Shown: positions 9,133-20,069, counted from the first letter of the stretch. The stretch: DNA of 64,000 nucleotides from Thioalbus denitrificans (GCF_003337735.1 NZ_QPJY01000012.1:1-64000); one strand, 5' to 3'. Numbers and translations are program-made. Notes: a model not told the origin generated them from the sequence alone.

Positions 9133-10434
9133 TCAGTAGTTCTGGCCCGAGCACTCCTTGGTGACGGTGTTGTAGTTGCCGCAGGAGACGGGCGGCGTCC
9201 AGTCGGCGATGATGTCCTTGCTGCCGGGCAGGAAGTCGGACCAGGCGTCGCCGGGAACCTCGGCGTCGGTCTCCCAGACCACCGCGAACTGGCCGTCATC
9301 CTGGATCTCGCCGATGAGCACCGGCTTGGTGACGTGGTGGTTCTTCAGCATCACCGCCTTGCCGCCGGTGAGGTTGGGCGTCTCCAGGCCGATGATGGCC
9401 TCGGCCACCTTGTCGGTATCGGTGCTGCCGGCCTTCTCCACCGCCTTCACCCACAGGTTGAAGCCGATGTAGTGGGCCTCCATGGGGTCGTTGGTGACGC
9501 GCTTGTCGCTCTTGATGAAGGTGTGCCACTGCTTGATGAAGGCGTCGTTCTCAGGCGTATCGACGCTCATGAAGTAGTTCCAGGCGGCGAGGTGGCCCAC
9601 CAGCGGCCGGGTGTCGATGCCCGAGAGCTCCTCCTCGCCCACGGAGAAGGCCACCACCGGGATCTCCTCGGCGGAGATGCCCTGGTTGCCGAGCTCCTTG
9701 TAGAAGGGGACGTTGGCGTCGCCGTTGATGGTGGAGACCACGGCGGTCTTCTTGCCGGCGGAGCCGAACTTCTTGATGTCGGAGACGATGCTCTGCCAGT
9801 CGGAGTGGCCGAAGGGGGTGTAGTTGATCATGATGTCCGCATCGGCAACACCCTTCGCCTTCAGGTAGGCCTCGAGAATCTTGTTGGTGGTGCGCGGGTA
9901 GACGTAGTCGGTGCCGGCCAGCACCCAGCGCTCCACACCCACGTCGTTCATCAGGTAGTCCACCGCGGGAATGGCCTGCTGGTTCGGCGCCGCGCCGGTG
10001 TAGAAGACGTTCCTGGAGGACTCCTCGCCCTCGTACTGCACCGGGTAGAAGAGCAGTCCGTTGAGCTCCTCCACCACCGGCAGCACGGACTTGCGCGATA
10101 CCGAGGTCCAGCAGCCGAAGATGGCGGCCACCTTGTCCTGCTGGATCAGCTCGCGGGTCTTCTCGGCGAACAGCGGCCAGTCGGAGGCGGGGTCCACCAC
10201 CACCGGCTCGAGCTGCTTGCCCAGCAGTCCGCCCTTCTTGTTCTGCTCATCGATGAGCATCAGCATGGTGTCCTTCAGGGTGGTCTCGCTGATGGCCATG
10301 GTGCCGGAGAGCGAGTGGAGAATGCCCACCTTGATGGTGTCGGCGGCCTGGGCCATCTGCAGGCCCAGGCCCAGGACCGCGGCCGAACAGGCCAGTGCGG
10401 TGCGCTTGAGCAGCGTGCGGTTGTTTCTCTTCAT
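9133..10434 (-). CDS. urtA: Urea ABC transporter substrate-binding protein UrtA
   Basis: A 433-residue periplasmic binding protein. A signal peptide of about 30 residues (MKRNNRTLLKRT, then an Ala/Leu core, ending MAQA-ADTIK) is followed by a type I periplasmic-binding fold. UrtA hallmarks are KVGILHSLSGTMAISE, AIFGCWTSVSRKSV and YPVQYEGEE, which are not shared by amino-acid binders. It is the first gene of urtABCDE and is preceded by a sigma-54 element and NtrC-type palindromes, so expression should rise under nitrogen limitation. Confidence 0.95.
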   Translation of the reverse strand: MKRNNRTLLKRTALACSAAVLGLGLQMAQAADTIKVGILHSLSGTMAISETTLKDTMLMLIDEQNKKGGLLGKQLEPVVVDPASDWPLFAEKTRELIQQDKVAAIFGCWTSVSRKSVLPVVEELNGLLFYPVQYEGEESSRNVFYTGAAPNQQAIPAVDYLMNDVGVERWVLAGTDYVYPRTTNKILEAYLKAKGVADADIMINYTPFGHSDWQSIVSDIKKFGSAGKKTAVVSTINGDANVPFYKELGNQGISAEEIPVVAFSVGEEELSGIDTRPLVGHLAAWNYFMSVDTPENDAFIKQWHTFIKSDKRVTNDPMEAHYIGFNLWVKAVEKAGSTDTDKVAEAIIGLETPNLTGGKAVMLKNHHVTKPVLIGEIQDDGQFAVVWETDAEVPGDAWSDFLPGSKDIIADWTPPVSCGNYNTVTKECSGQNY

Positions 10435-10499
10435 GTAACCCCCATACCGGTGTGTGGTCGTTGGTGAAGCAGCCGGGTCGTGCCCGTCGCAAACGGGAT

Positions 10500-10515
10500 T
10501 GCATGCACCATGCCA
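10500..10515 (-). promoter_or_regulatory. Sigma-54 (-24/-12) promoter of urtABCDE
   Basis: On the minus strand the bases read TGGCATGGTGCATGCA. This matches the sigma-54 consensus TGGCAC-N5-TTGC with the invariant GG and GC ten bases apart; there is one mismatch in the -24 half (T for C) and one in the -12 half (A for T). The start site would be near 10489, giving a leader of about 55 nt. NtrC-type sites lie about 100-160 bp upstream, the usual enhancer distance. Confidence 0.75.
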
Positions 10516-10589
10516 ATCGGCAGGCGGGCGGCCGCAACCCGCGCGGATGCGCCGGAACCGGGCCCCGCCCGTGCCGCAACGGCACCCGC

Positions 10590-10606
10590 TGCACCGCCGC
10601 CGTGCA
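10590..10606 (-). promoter_or_regulatory. NtrC-type operator 1 upstream of urtA
   Basis: TGCACC-GCCGC-CGTGCA matches the NtrC consensus TGCACC-N5-GGTGCA with a single mismatch. It overlaps operator 2 by four bases, giving a tandem pair as in strong NtrC enhancers. Confidence 0.65.
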
Positions 10607-10619
10607 TCCGCGCGGTGCA
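10603..10619 (-). promoter_or_regulatory. NtrC-type operator 2 upstream of urtA
   Basis: TGCATC-CGCGC-GGTGCA differs from the NtrC consensus at one position. Its centre lies about 120 bp before the predicted transcription start. Confidence 0.65.
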
Positions 10620-10643
10620 CGCATCGGGCTGGTGCGCGCGCAC

Positions 10644-10660
10644 CGCACCCCCACGGTGCG
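10644..10660 (-). promoter_or_regulatory. NtrC-type operator 3 upstream of urtA
   Basis: CGCACC-CCCAC-GGTGCG holds a perfect GCACC-N5-GGTGC core, about four helical turns from operator 2. Three sites in 70 bp would allow assembly of the NtrC oligomer that activates sigma-54 polymerase. Confidence 0.6.
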
Positions 10661-10691
10661 GCCCTGCTCCGCCCGCACCAGTACCGCGCAT

Positions 10692-10718
10692 AAAAAAACC
10701 GCGCCTTCGCGGGCGCGG
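10692..10718 (-). terminator. Intrinsic terminator of the urease operon
   Basis: On the minus strand a 7-bp G+C stem (CCGCGCC / GGCGCGG, 6-nt loop) is followed by seven T residues. It lies about 20 bp after the ureG stop codon and insulates urtA from urease transcription. Confidence 0.88.
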
Positions 10719-10740
10719 CTGCGGGCGACGGGATGGCGGC

Positions 10741-11361
10741 TCAGGCCGCCTGTTCCAGCAGACCCTGGCGGACGATGAACTCCACCACCGCCTCCAGCCC
10801 CGTGCCGGTCTTGAGGTTGGTGAAGACGAAGGGTCGCTCGCCGCGCATGCGCCGCGCGTCCCGGTCCATCACCTCCAGGGAGGCGCCGACGTAGGGGGCG
10901 AGATCGATCTTGTTGATCACCAGCAGGTCCGAGCGGGTGATGCCGGGCCCGCCCTTGCGCGGAATCTTGTCGCCGGCGGAGACGTCGATCACATAGATCG
11001 TCAGGTCCGAGAGCTCGGGGCTGAAGGTGGCGCTCAGGTTGTCGCCGCCGCTCTCCACCAGCACCAGGTCGAGCTGCGGGAAGCGCCGCCCCAGTTCGGC
11101 CACCGCGGCCAGGTTCATGGAGGCGTCCTCGCGGATGGCGGTGTGGGGACAGCCGCCGGTCTCCACGCCGATGATGCGCTCGGACTCCAGGGCCTCGTGA
11201 CGAATGAGGAACTCCGCGTCCTCGCGCGTATAGATGTCGTTGGTCACCACCGCGATCTCGAACCGCTCGCGCAGGACCCGGCACAGGGCCGCCAGCAGCG
11301 CCGTCTTGCCGGAACCCACCGGGCCGCCCACGCCAACCCGCAATGTCTGCCTGTTTTCCAC
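10741..11361 (-). CDS. ureG: Urease accessory GTPase UreG
   Basis: A 206-residue SIMIBI-class GTPase that delivers nickel to the UreD-UreF-urease complex. P-loop GGPVGSGKT, the nickel-binding [12 protein letters not shown] motif, ESGGDNL and the base-recognition NKIDLA are all present. I chose the GTG that gives [13 protein letters not shown] because a GGAGG lies 7 bases before it and the length then equals the family norm; longer in-frame starts would overlap ureF. Last gene of ureDABCEFG, followed by a terminator. Confidence 0.95.
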   Translation of the reverse strand: MENRQTLRVGVGGPVGSGKTALLAALCRVLRERFEIAVVTNDIYTREDAEFLIRHEALESERIIGVETGGCPHTAIREDASMNLAAVAELGRRFPQLDLVLVESGGDNLSATFSPELSDLTIYVIDVSAGDKIPRKGGPGITRSDLLVINKIDLAPYVGASLEVMDRDARRMRGERPFVFTNLKTGTGLEAVVEFIVRQGLLEQAA

Positions 11362-11398
11362 CGTGTCGTCCTCCACTTCGATCGCGCCGCCGCTCCGA

Positions 11399-12106
11399 TC
11401 AGGAGCGGAACAGCCGCGTGTACTGGGTCTCGTGCAGGGCACCGGCCAGGGCGAGACCCGGAGCGCCCATTCCCATCACCGCCTCATCCAGCTCCAGCCC
11501 CCGCTCCACCGCGGCCGGCATCCGCCGCTGGAGCGCCGAGAGCAGGCGCTGGGCCGCCGTCTGTCCGAGCGGTATCAGCTTGGTGGCCGCCGCCACCTGG
11601 TTCTCCGTCCACGCCCACAGCAGCCCCAGCGCGCCGCTGCGCACCGGGATGCCCCAGCTCACCGCTGCCAGGGCGAACAGGGTGGCGAAGCCGGCATCAC
11701 CGCGTCCGGCCCAGGCCCGGGCCCGCTCCTCGCCCAGGTCGGCGAGCAGTCGCGCCAGGGCGGCGCCCAGGTGGCGATCCTCGGCCTGCAGCTCGGCGCT
11801 CTCGCGCACCGCCCCCAGCCAGGCGTTCCAGTATTCCACCTCCGGCTCGGCCGCTTCGCGCCAGGCCCGGTGCAGCCGGGCGAAGACCGGAACGTCGGCG
11901 CGGGCGAGGCTGTGCTCCAGCAGCCCGCCGATCCACTCGCCCGCGCTGCGCTCGTCCGTCACCCAGCCCGCCTCGACGGCCCATTCCAGCCCCTGGGAGT
12001 AGGCGAAGGCGCCCACCGGCAGCGCGGGACTGGTGAGTTGCAGCAGGCGCAGCAGGGCGGCTTCGCCGGCCACGTCCGCCGGTTCTGGCTCAGACCAGGC
12101 GCACAT
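11399..12106 (-). CDS. ureF: Urease accessory protein UreF
   Basis: About 235 residues, all-helical UreF family member that binds UreD and gates UreG during nickel insertion. Conserved phrases are [21 protein letters not shown] near the N-terminus and YTRLFRS at the very C-terminus. The chosen ATG lies within the end of ureE (17-base overlap); no clear Shine-Dalgarno is seen, so the exact start is uncertain. Confidence 0.92.
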   Translation of the reverse strand: MCAWSEPEPADVAGEAALLRLLQLTSPALPVGAFAYSQGLEWAVEAGWVTDERSAGEWIGGLLEHSLARADVPVFARLHRAWREAAEPEVEYWNAWLGAVRESAELQAEDRHLGAALARLLADLGEERARAWAGRGDAGFATLFALAAVSWGIPVRSGALGLLWAWTENQVAAATKLIPLGQTAAQRLLSALQRRMPAAVERGLELDEAVMGMGAPGLALAGALHETQYTRLFRS

Positions 12107-12560
12107 GCACGTAGTCGTGATTGTGCGCATGCCCGTGGCCGCCGCCGTAGGCGCCCCCCTCGGGCTCGAACGGTGCGATCTCGTTCACCACTTCCAGCCC
12201 CAGCTCGCGCAGCATGTCGTCGAGCACGTGGTCGGTTGCGTAGCGCACCCAGGCGGTCTCGATCTGCAGCGCCACGTGGCGGTTGCCGAGGTGATAGCAG
12301 GCCCGGGCCAGCAGCAGCGGATCCCGGCTGCGGGCGGTGGAGACGCGCTCCGGGGCCGCGCAGACGCGGATGACCCGCCCGCTCTCGTCGCGCAACAGGT
12401 CGCCGTCGCAGAGCTGCGTGCCCCGCGGCAGCATCAGCCCCACGTTCTCGCCGTTGTCCAGCTGCACCGGCATGCGGCTCTTCACCCGCAGCTCGTAGGG
12501 CAGCGTGAGGGTCACTTCGGGCTGTTCCGGCGTCCCGAGCCGTTCCGTCACTCGCAGCAT
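12090..12560 (-). CDS. ureE: Urease accessory nickel chaperone UreE
   Basis: A 156-residue nickel-binding chaperone. The N-terminal beta-rich domain is followed by the metal domain with the conserved YHLGNRH motif, and the C-terminus is His-rich (GGGHGHAHNHDY), typical of UreE proteins that store several nickel ions. GGGAGGA lies a few bases before the ATG. It sits 28 bp after ureC. Confidence 0.94.
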   Translation of the reverse strand: MLRVTERLGTPEQPEVTLTLPYELRVKSRMPVQLDNGENVGLMLPRGTQLCDGDLLRDESGRVIRVCAAPERVSTARSRDPLLLARACYHLGNRHVALQIETAWVRYATDHVLDDMLRELGLEVVNEIAPFEPEGGAYGGGHGHAHNHDYVHVRLV

Positions 12561-12588
12561 CTGGATATCCTCCCGGGGCCGACCCCGG

Positions 12589-14292
<1,704 letters not shown>

Positions 14293-14299
14293 GGCCGCC

Positions 14300-14614
14300 T
14301 CATCCCTCCAGCTCGCCCATCACCCGGGCGTTGAACCCGTACACCCGCCTCCGGCCGGCATAGGCCACCAGCTCCACCTCCCGCTCCTGCCCCGGCTCGA
14401 AGCGCACGGCGGTGCCGGCGGGAATGTTGAGCCGGAAGCCGCGGGCGGCTTCGCGGTCGAAGGCCAGCGCCGGGTTGGTCTCGTGGAAGTGGTAGTGGGA
14501 TCCCACCTGGATGGGCCGGTCCCCGGTATTGGCCACGGTCACCCGCAGCGTGGGGCGCCCGGCGTTGATCTCGATCCCGCCCTCGGCGGCCACGATTTCG
14601 CCTGGAATCATCAT
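14300..14614 (-). CDS. ureB: Urease beta subunit
   Basis: A 104-residue structural subunit; the conserved [15 protein letters not shown] stretch and the opening PGEI are diagnostic. Separate ureA, ureB and ureC genes are the common bacterial layout, unlike the fused forms of Helicobacter. Confidence 0.96.
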   Translation of the reverse strand: MMIPGEIVAAEGGIEINAGRPTLRVTVANTGDRPIQVGSHYHFHETNPALAFDREAARGFRLNIPAGTAVRFEPGQEREVELVAYAGRRRVYGFNARVMGELEG

Positions 14615-14622
14615 CCGTCTCC

Positions 14623-14925
<303 letters not shown>

Positions 14926-14976
14926 CACTCCTCCTCTTCATGTTCCCGGCCCCGCCCGGAGGCGCGGGTCCCCGCT

Positions 14977-15825
14977 TCAGGTGTTCCAGATCCGCGGCGC
15001 GCACGCCGGCCGCCCCAGCAGCGCCGGGCGCAGCACCCGCCAGGCGGCCTCGAAACAGCGCCGGGCGCGCGCGGTGGAACCGCCCAGGTAGCGGCACACC
15101 AGCACCTCTTCCAGCTGGGTGACAGTGAACAGGTCGCCGGGCGCGTCCGCGCCCACCGCCTCCCGCACGCTCCGATCCAGTCCCGCAACGTTGCCGACGG
15201 CGGCGAGGCTGCCGATCACCGGCGCGCCGCGCAGCCCCCAGGCCGCCGACTGGAACGGGGTTCCCGCCTCCAGGTCGAGCCGCTCCAGGTAGAGGGGACG
15301 GCCGTTGCGCCACAGCTCGAGGCGCTGGCGCAGCCGGCCGCGGGCGAACGCCTCGCCCGCCGCCGGGCGCCCCAGGCAGGTGATCTCCCAGCCCAGGAAG
15401 CGGGCGTCCCCGGCCAGGTCCACCCGGGTCCCGCTCTCCACCCGGGCACCGTCGTAGACGATGTTCTCCTGCGGCAGCCACTCCAGCGCCGCCCCCGCCT
15501 CCAGCTCCAGCCGTACCGCCTGGCTCGCGGTCGGCCCGCCGCTGCGGTAGAACTTGCCGGCGGCCGGCGCGGTCAGCAGCACCCCGGAGCGCGCGGCGGC
15601 CCGCACCTGCAGCCGCAGGCGGTCGCCCCCCACCACCCCGCCCGGCGGGTGCAGCAGGTAGACGTGGCAGACGCCCGGCTCGGGGTGGAAGGTGCGCTGC
15701 ACCAGCAGCGGGCCGCGGTGGCGCCGCTCGGCCAGCACGCTGCGCTCCCCCCGGCGCTCGAAACCAAGGGTCAGCGTTCCCAGCCAGCCGGACTCCGCCT
15801 CCGCCACCCTGGCCACGGCCGTCAT
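14977..15825 (-). CDS. ureD: Urease accessory protein UreD
   Basis: A 282-residue scaffold that binds apo-urease and recruits UreF and UreG. Recognised from TFHPEPGVCHVYLLHPPGG, GGDRLRL, APAAGKFYRS and WLPQENIVYDGA. It is the first gene of the urease operon and lies about 50 nt after the predicted sigma-54 start site. A CGGAG lies nine bases before the ATG. Confidence 0.93.
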   Translation of the reverse strand: MTAVARVAEAESGWLGTLTLGFERRGERSVLAERRHRGPLLVQRTFHPEPGVCHVYLLHPPGGVVGGDRLRLQVRAAARSGVLLTAPAAGKFYRSGGPTASQAVRLELEAGAALEWLPQENIVYDGARVESGTRVDLAGDARFLGWEITCLGRPAAGEAFARGRLRQRLELWRNGRPLYLERLDLEAGTPFQSAAWGLRGAPVIGSLAAVGNVAGLDRSVREAVGADAPGDLFTVTQLEEVLVCRYLGGSTARARRCFEAAWRVLRPALLGRPACAPRIWNT

Positions 15826-15887
15826 GGGTCACTGCTCCGCCACCGCATCCGTCACCGTCCTCCGCCATGCCTCCGTCCCGGGAACAG

Positions 15888-15903
15888 AGCAAGGCCCATG
15901 CCA
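15888..15903 (-). promoter_or_regulatory. Sigma-54 (-24/-12) promoter of the urease operon
   Basis: The minus strand reads TGGCATGGGCCTTGCT. Compared with TGGCAC-N5-TTGC only one base of the -24 half differs, and GG and GC are ten bases apart. Transcription would start near 15877, leaving a leader of about 52 nt before ureD. The first eight bases, TGGCATGG, are identical to those of the urtA promoter. Confidence 0.8.
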
Positions 15904-15998
15904 GCCGGGAAAAACCGGCGCGGGCATGGATGGATGGCGCCTGGGGCGGGCGCGCGTGCACCAGCACGGGGAACAGGACGGTGCAGGGACGCCATGAC

Positions 15999-16013
15999 GC
16001 ACCATGATGGTGC
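15999..16013 (-). promoter_or_regulatory. NtrC-type operator upstream of ureD
   Basis: GCACC-ATGAT-GGTGC is a perfect core match to the NtrC palindrome and lies about 130 bp before the predicted start site. Two further half-sites, TGCACC at 15957-15962 and GGTGCA at 15980-15985, lie between it and the promoter. Confidence 0.7.
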
Positions 16014-16065
16014 GCGGCGGGCGGATTGATCGACCGCGGCGGGGGATCGGCCAGGCGGGTCATCT

Positions 16066-16073
16066 GCTATGCT
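16066..16073 (+). promoter_or_regulatory. Possible extended -10 promoter of ilvD
   Basis: TGCTATGCT spans 16065-16073 on the plus strand, an extended -10 pattern about 50 bp before the ilvD start. No convincing -35 hexamer is found, so this is tentative. Confidence 0.3.
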
Positions 16074-16122
16074 AGGGCACTGCTCCGCAGAGCCGTCGAG
16101 TCGAACCGCACGAGGAAACACC

Positions 16123-17967
16123 ATGCCCAACTACCGCTCCTGGACCACCACCCGCGGCCGCACCATGGCCGGCGCCCGGGCGCTCTGGCGCGCCACCGGA
16201 ATGAAGGACGACGACTTCAACAAGCCCATCATCGCCGTGGTCAACTCCTTCACCCAGTTCGTCCCCGGGCACGTGCACCTGAAGGACCTGGGACAGCTGG
16301 TGGCGCGCGAGATCGAGGCTGCCGGCGGCGTGGCCAAGGAGTTCAATACCATCGCCGTGGACGACGGCATCGCCATGGGCCACGGCGGCATGCTCTACTC
16401 CCTGCCCTCGCGGGAGATCATCGCCGACAGCGTGGAGTACATGGCCAACGCCCACTGCGCCGACGCCCTGGTGTGCATCTCCAACTGCGACAAGATCACC
16501 CCGGGCATGCTGAACGCGGCGCTGCGCCTCAACATCCCCGCCATCTTCGTCTCCGGCGGCCCCATGGAGGCGGGCAAGGTGAAGTGGCACGGCGAGGAGC
16601 TCCATGTGGATCTCATCGACGCCATGATCGTGGCCGGCGACGACAAGGTGAGCGACGGCGAGGTGCAGGAGATGGAACGCTCCGCCTGCCCCACCTGCGG
16701 CTCCTGTTCGGGCATGTTCACCGCCAACTCCATGAACTGCCTCACCGAGGCGCTGGGGCTGAGCCTCCCCGGCAACGGCACGGTGGTGGCCACCCACAAG
16801 GATCGCGAGCGGCTGTTCCGCGAGGCCGGGCGCATGATCGTGGCGCTGGCGAAGCGCTACTACGAGCAGGACGACGACTCGGTGCTGCCGCGCTCCATCG
16901 CCACCTTCGCGGCGTTCGAGAACGCCATGTCGCTGGACATCGCCATGGGCGGCTCCACCAACACGGTGCTGCACCTGCTGGCCGCCGCCCAGGAGGCGGA
17001 GGTCGACTTCACCATGGCCGACATCGACCGCCTGTCGCGCAAGGTGCCCAACCTGTGCAAGGTGGCCCCCGCCACCCAGAAGTACCACATCGAGGACGTG
17101 CACCGGGCCGGCGGCATCATGGCCATCCTCGGCGAGATGGACCGTGCCGGGCTGCTCAACCGCGAGGCGAGGACGGTGCACTCCGCCAACCTGGCCGAAG
17201 CCATCGCCCTGTGGGACGTGCGCCTCACCACCGACGCCAAGCGCCACGACTTCTACAGGGCCGCCCCGGGCGGCGTGCCCAGCCAAGTCGCCTTCAGCCA
17301 GGATCGCCGCTTCCCGGCGCTGGACCTGGACCGCGAGAACGGCTGCATCCGTGACCGGGAGCACGCCTACAGCCAGGACGGCGGGCTGGCGGTGCTCTAC
17401 GGCAACCTCGCCGAGGAGGGCTGCATCGTGAAGACCGCCGGCGTGGACGAGAGCATTCTCCAGTTCGCCGGTCCCGCCCGGGTGTTCGAAAGCCAGGAGG
17501 CGGCGGTGGAGGCGATCCTCGGCAACCGGATCGTGGCCGGGGACGTGGTGGTGATCCGCTACGAGGGGCCGCGCGGCGGGCCGGGCATGCAGGAGATGCT
17601 CTACCCCACCTCCTACCTCAAGTCCAAGGGGCTGGGCAAGGCCTGCGCCCTCATCACCGACGGGCGCTTCTCCGGCGGCACCTCCGGGCTGTCCATCGGC
17701 CACGCCTCCCCCGAGGCGGCCGAGGGCGGCGCCATCGGCCTGGTGGAGGAAGGCGACACCATCGAGATCGACATCCCCAACCGCTCCATCCGCCTGGCGG
17801 TGGACGAGGCGGTGCTCGCGGAGCGCCGCGCGGCCATGGAGGCCAAGGGCGCCGGCGCCTGGAAGCCGGACCGCGAGCGCAAGGTTTCCGCGGCGCTGAA
17901 GGCCTACGCCGCCATGACCACCTCCGCCGCCCGCGGCGGCGTGCGCGACGTCAGCCAGCTCGGCTGA
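16123..17967 (+). CDS. ilvD: Dihydroxy-acid dehydratase
   Basis: A 614-residue Fe-S enzyme that dehydrates 2,3-dihydroxy-isovalerate and -methylvalerate to the 2-keto acids in valine and isoleucine synthesis. Cluster-binding cysteines appear in [11 protein letters not shown] and [16 protein letters not shown]; the C-terminal [15 protein letters not shown] is diagnostic. Start is the ATG giving MPNYRSWTT, preceded by GAGGAAA. It diverges from the urease operon. Together with cimA (45.9-47.5 kb) it indicates isoleucine synthesis from citramalate. Confidence 0.96.
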   Translation: MPNYRSWTTTRGRTMAGARALWRATGMKDDDFNKPIIAVVNSFTQFVPGHVHLKDLGQLVAREIEAAGGVAKEFNTIAVDDGIAMGHGGMLYSLPSREIIADSVEYMANAHCADALVCISNCDKITPGMLNAALRLNIPAIFVSGGPMEAGKVKWHGEELHVDLIDAMIVAGDDKVSDGEVQEMERSACPTCGSCSGMFTANSMNCLTEALGLSLPGNGTVVATHKDRERLFREAGRMIVALAKRYYEQDDDSVLPRSIATFAAFENAMSLDIAMGGSTNTVLHLLAAAQEAEVDFTMADIDRLSRKVPNLCKVAPATQKYHIEDVHRAGGIMAILGEMDRAGLLNREARTVHSANLAEAIALWDVRLTTDAKRHDFYRAAPGGVPSQVAFSQDRRFPALDLDRENGCIRDREHAYSQDGGLAVLYGNLAEEGCIVKTAGVDESILQFAGPARVFESQEAAVEAILGNRIVAGDVVVIRYEGPRGGPGMQEMLYPTSYLKSKGLGKACALITDGRFSGGTSGLSIGHASPEAAEGGAIGLVEEGDTIEIDIPNRSIRLAVDEAVLAERRAAMEAKGAGAWKPDRERKVSAALKAYAAMTTSAARGGVRDVSQLG

Positions 17968-18469
17968 CCCGCGCCGGGCATCCGCCACGCAGGACGCTAA
18001 GACATTTTACTGGACAGGATTTACAGGATTTACAGGATTTACAGATTAAAGCTCCCGGTCCAGTGTCGGTCTCCGGGAAGGGACGGGGCATGGGCAGGAC
18101 GCGCTTACCGGAATGGGTGCAATCCAAATCCTGTTCATCCTGTGAATCCTGTCTATTCGAAAGTGTCAGCATACTTCCTCCGCATCCGATGGCTTCCTGC
18201 TGGCGTCCCGGGCCGGAATCCCCTCCGGCCGCGGTGGCCCATATCCACCCGTCCGACTCCCCGACGGGGGATTTCCACCGCCTCACTCCCTCCTGAAAGA
18301 ATTACAACGCCCGCGATTTCAATGACTTGACATGATGGCCCGGATGTTGCCCCGGTCAGGGCGTGAATCCGGTCCGTCCCCCGGCAACCCGCCGGCAGGG
18401 GCTCCGGGCGCTCCCATCGCGGCGCCGATTCCCCGGAACCGGGCCGCGCGCAACCGCGGAGGACATGTC
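17968..18469. other. 502-bp gene-free stretch containing an inverted repeat pair
   Basis: No protein-like frame is seen. The left half carries the acaggattt repeats described separately; the right half (18170-18469) is ordinary GC-rich DNA ending in the GGAGGA ribosome-binding site of the YfdX-like gene. A TTGACA at 18327-18332 has no acceptable -10 partner. Confidence 0.6.
18012..18157. repeat. Inverted pair of 9-mer repeats, family acaggattt
   Basis: Left arm 18012-18047 holds three perfect tandem ACAGGATTT units and a partial fourth. Right arm 18124-18157 holds the reverse-complement family (aatcctgttcatcctgtgaatcctgtct), more diverged. About 75 bp of unrelated GC-rich sequence separates them. 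The same family recurs at 37171-37200. The A+T content is strikingly unlike that of the surrounding DNA. Confidence 0.85.
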
Positions 18470-19183
18470 ATGAAGCATTCAGCTCCCAACACACCCCGGC
18501 GCCATCCGGGCGCCATGCTCCTGGCCATGCTGCTGATCCTGCCCGGAGCCCAGGGCATCGCCGCCACAACCCCCGCCCCGGCCCGATCCCATGCCTGGAG
18601 CGACGCGACCCTGGCCGATCTCGCCTACAGCGCCGGTCACGCCCTGGTGCGCGAGCTGCGCGGCGCCCGCGCCGACCTGGATGCCAACCGCCCGGACGCA
18701 GCCCGGCGCGAACTGGGCTACGGTACGCGGATCATCCATGCGATGGACCTGCTGTTCCCCTACGACCGGGCCCTCGGGCAGATCGCCATGGGCGAGTTGG
18801 CGAATGCGCGCACGGACCTGAAGGCCGGCCGCAGCCAACGCTTCGAGCAGGACCTGCTCCCCCTATACGCCAGCCTGGAGACCATGGAAGAGTATGCCCC
18901 CGAGGAGGCCATGGCCCTGCGCGGCAGTGTGGACAAGGCCCGCCAGGCGGTCACCTCCGGCAAGCCGGGTGAGGCCCTGCAGGCGCTGGACCAGTCCGCC
19001 GAGCGCATCTCCGTGAGCAGCACCTACCTGCCGGTGGACTATGTGCGGGGACAGCTCGACAGTGCCATCCACGCCCTGGAGAAGCCGTTCCACGACCCGG
19101 CCATCGCCCGTCACGCCATCGACAACGCCCTGGTGGTGGTCGAGAACGACTGGCTGCTGGATACCCCCCGCCAGTTGGAATGA
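18470..19183 (+). CDS. Exported helical protein, YfdX-like
   Basis: A 237-residue protein with a basic N-terminus and a hydrophobic signal segment (GAMLLAMLLILPGAQGIAA), probably periplasmic. The remainder is alpha-helical, Ala/Leu/Arg-rich, with repeats of the pattern seen in YfdX-family proteins (ALVRELRGARADLDANRPDAAR, YLPVDYVRGQLDSAIHALE). YfdX proteins are small periplasmic proteins of poorly defined, stress-related role. The ATG chosen follows GGAGGA. The family assignment is from memory of pattern and moderate. Confidence 0.55.
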   Translation: MKHSAPNTPRRHPGAMLLAMLLILPGAQGIAATTPAPARSHAWSDATLADLAYSAGHALVRELRGARADLDANRPDAARRELGYGTRIIHAMDLLFPYDRALGQIAMGELANARTDLKAGRSQRFEQDLLPLYASLETMEEYAPEEAMALRGSVDKARQAVTSGKPGEALQALDQSAERISVSSTYLPVDYVRGQLDSAIHALEKPFHDPAIARHAIDNALVVVENDWLLDTPRQLE

Positions 19184-19256
19184 GTCCGCCGTCCCGGGCC
19201 GTCCGCCCCCCGGCCCGGGACCGGTCCGGTTGGAACCGCCGCGGATCCGGGCCGCT

Positions 19257-20069
19257 TCAGGGGGTCGACGGGGCCGGCGCCGCGAAAGCGTCGTAGGCGA
19301 CGTCGAGTTCGAGGCCGAAGTGGGTGACGAGTGCCTCCAGGTAGGCGGGTCCCGGTTCCAGGGTCTCGCGCCGGAGGGTCCCGCCCTGGCGGATGGCGAG
19401 TTCGAAATCGCTCAGGGTCACCCTTCCGGAGGGCATGGCCAGGGCGCAGATCCTGCGCTGGCGGAACGGCGACCCCGGCCAGCGGGAGGTGAAGAAGTTG
19501 GCCATGTCGATATCCGCCGGCAGGGTCAGCTCGGCGCTGAAGGCGTAGAGATCCTGCCACCCCTCCCCGCTCTCCTGCTGCAGCACCAGGCCCAGCGACG
19601 GATCGCGGCGCAGGCGATAGCGCTCGCCGTACTGGGCATCCACCCGCCCCGGCTCCAGCGGGATGGGGGCCCGCAGCCCCGGGCCGCCGAAGCCGACATC
19701 CGCCAGCCAGGTGCGTCCGCCCAGCTCCAGCAGCAGCACCTGGTGGGTACGCGGTCCCGGCCCGGGGCGCCCGTACAGCACCCGCGCCAGGCATGGCCGG
19801 GGGGCATGCCCCAGCGCCCCGAGCGCCAGGGACAGCAGGCCGTTCAGCTCAAAGCAGTAGCCGCCGCGGCGGCGCCCGATGAGCTTCTCCGCCAGCGCCG
19901 CGGGGGCGAGGGAAATGTCACGGCCGAGATGGATGTCCAGGTTCTCGAACGGGATGGCGAAGACCTGGGCGGTGTGCAGCCGGTGCAGGCTCTCCGCGCC
20001 GGTGTCGAACGGTCCCCCGGCGCCGATGCGCTCCAGGTAGGCGTCGAGAGGAAAGCCGGGGCCGGCCAC
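19257..20069 (-). CDS. Arylamine N-acetyltransferase
   Basis: A 270-residue NAT-family enzyme that transfers acetyl from acetyl-CoA to arylamines or hydrazines by a ping-pong mechanism. The catalytic triad is intact: Cys in RRGGYCFELNG, His in RTHQVLLLELG and Asp in LADVGFGGPGL. Length matches bacterial NATs. It starts four bases after the stop of the ketopantoate-reductase-like gene, so the two are one transcription unit; the real substrate here is unknown. Confidence 0.92.
   Translation of the reverse strand: MAGPGFPLDAYLERIGAGGPFDTGAESLHRLHTAQVFAIPFENLDIHLGRDISLAPAALAEKLIGRRRGGYCFELNGLLSLALGALGHAPRPCLARVLYGRPGPGPRTHQVLLLELGGRTWLADVGFGGPGLRAPIPLEPGRVDAQYGERYRLRRDPSLGLVLQQESGEGWQDLYAFSAELTLPADIDMANFFTSRWPGSPFRQRRICALAMPSGRVTLSDFELAIRQGGTLRRETLEPGPAYLEALVTHFGLELDVAYDAFAAPAPSTP

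Larger units (their letters stand above)
10435..10740. other. 306-bp intergenic control region between ureG and urtA
   Basis: No gene is seen here. The region holds, from right to left, the ureG terminator (10692-10718), three NtrC-type palindromes (10590-10660), a further inverted repeat GTGCCG-CAA-CGGCAC (10571-10585), the sigma-54 element (10500-10515) and a ~55-nt leader to the urtA ATG. Open frames crossing it are GC-rich artefacts. Confidence 0.75.

Noticed and set aside
10635-10645. Palindrome GGTGCGCGCGCACC as a fourth NtrC site
   Set aside because: The half-sites are in the reverse order (GGTGC before GCACC), unlike the NtrC consensus.
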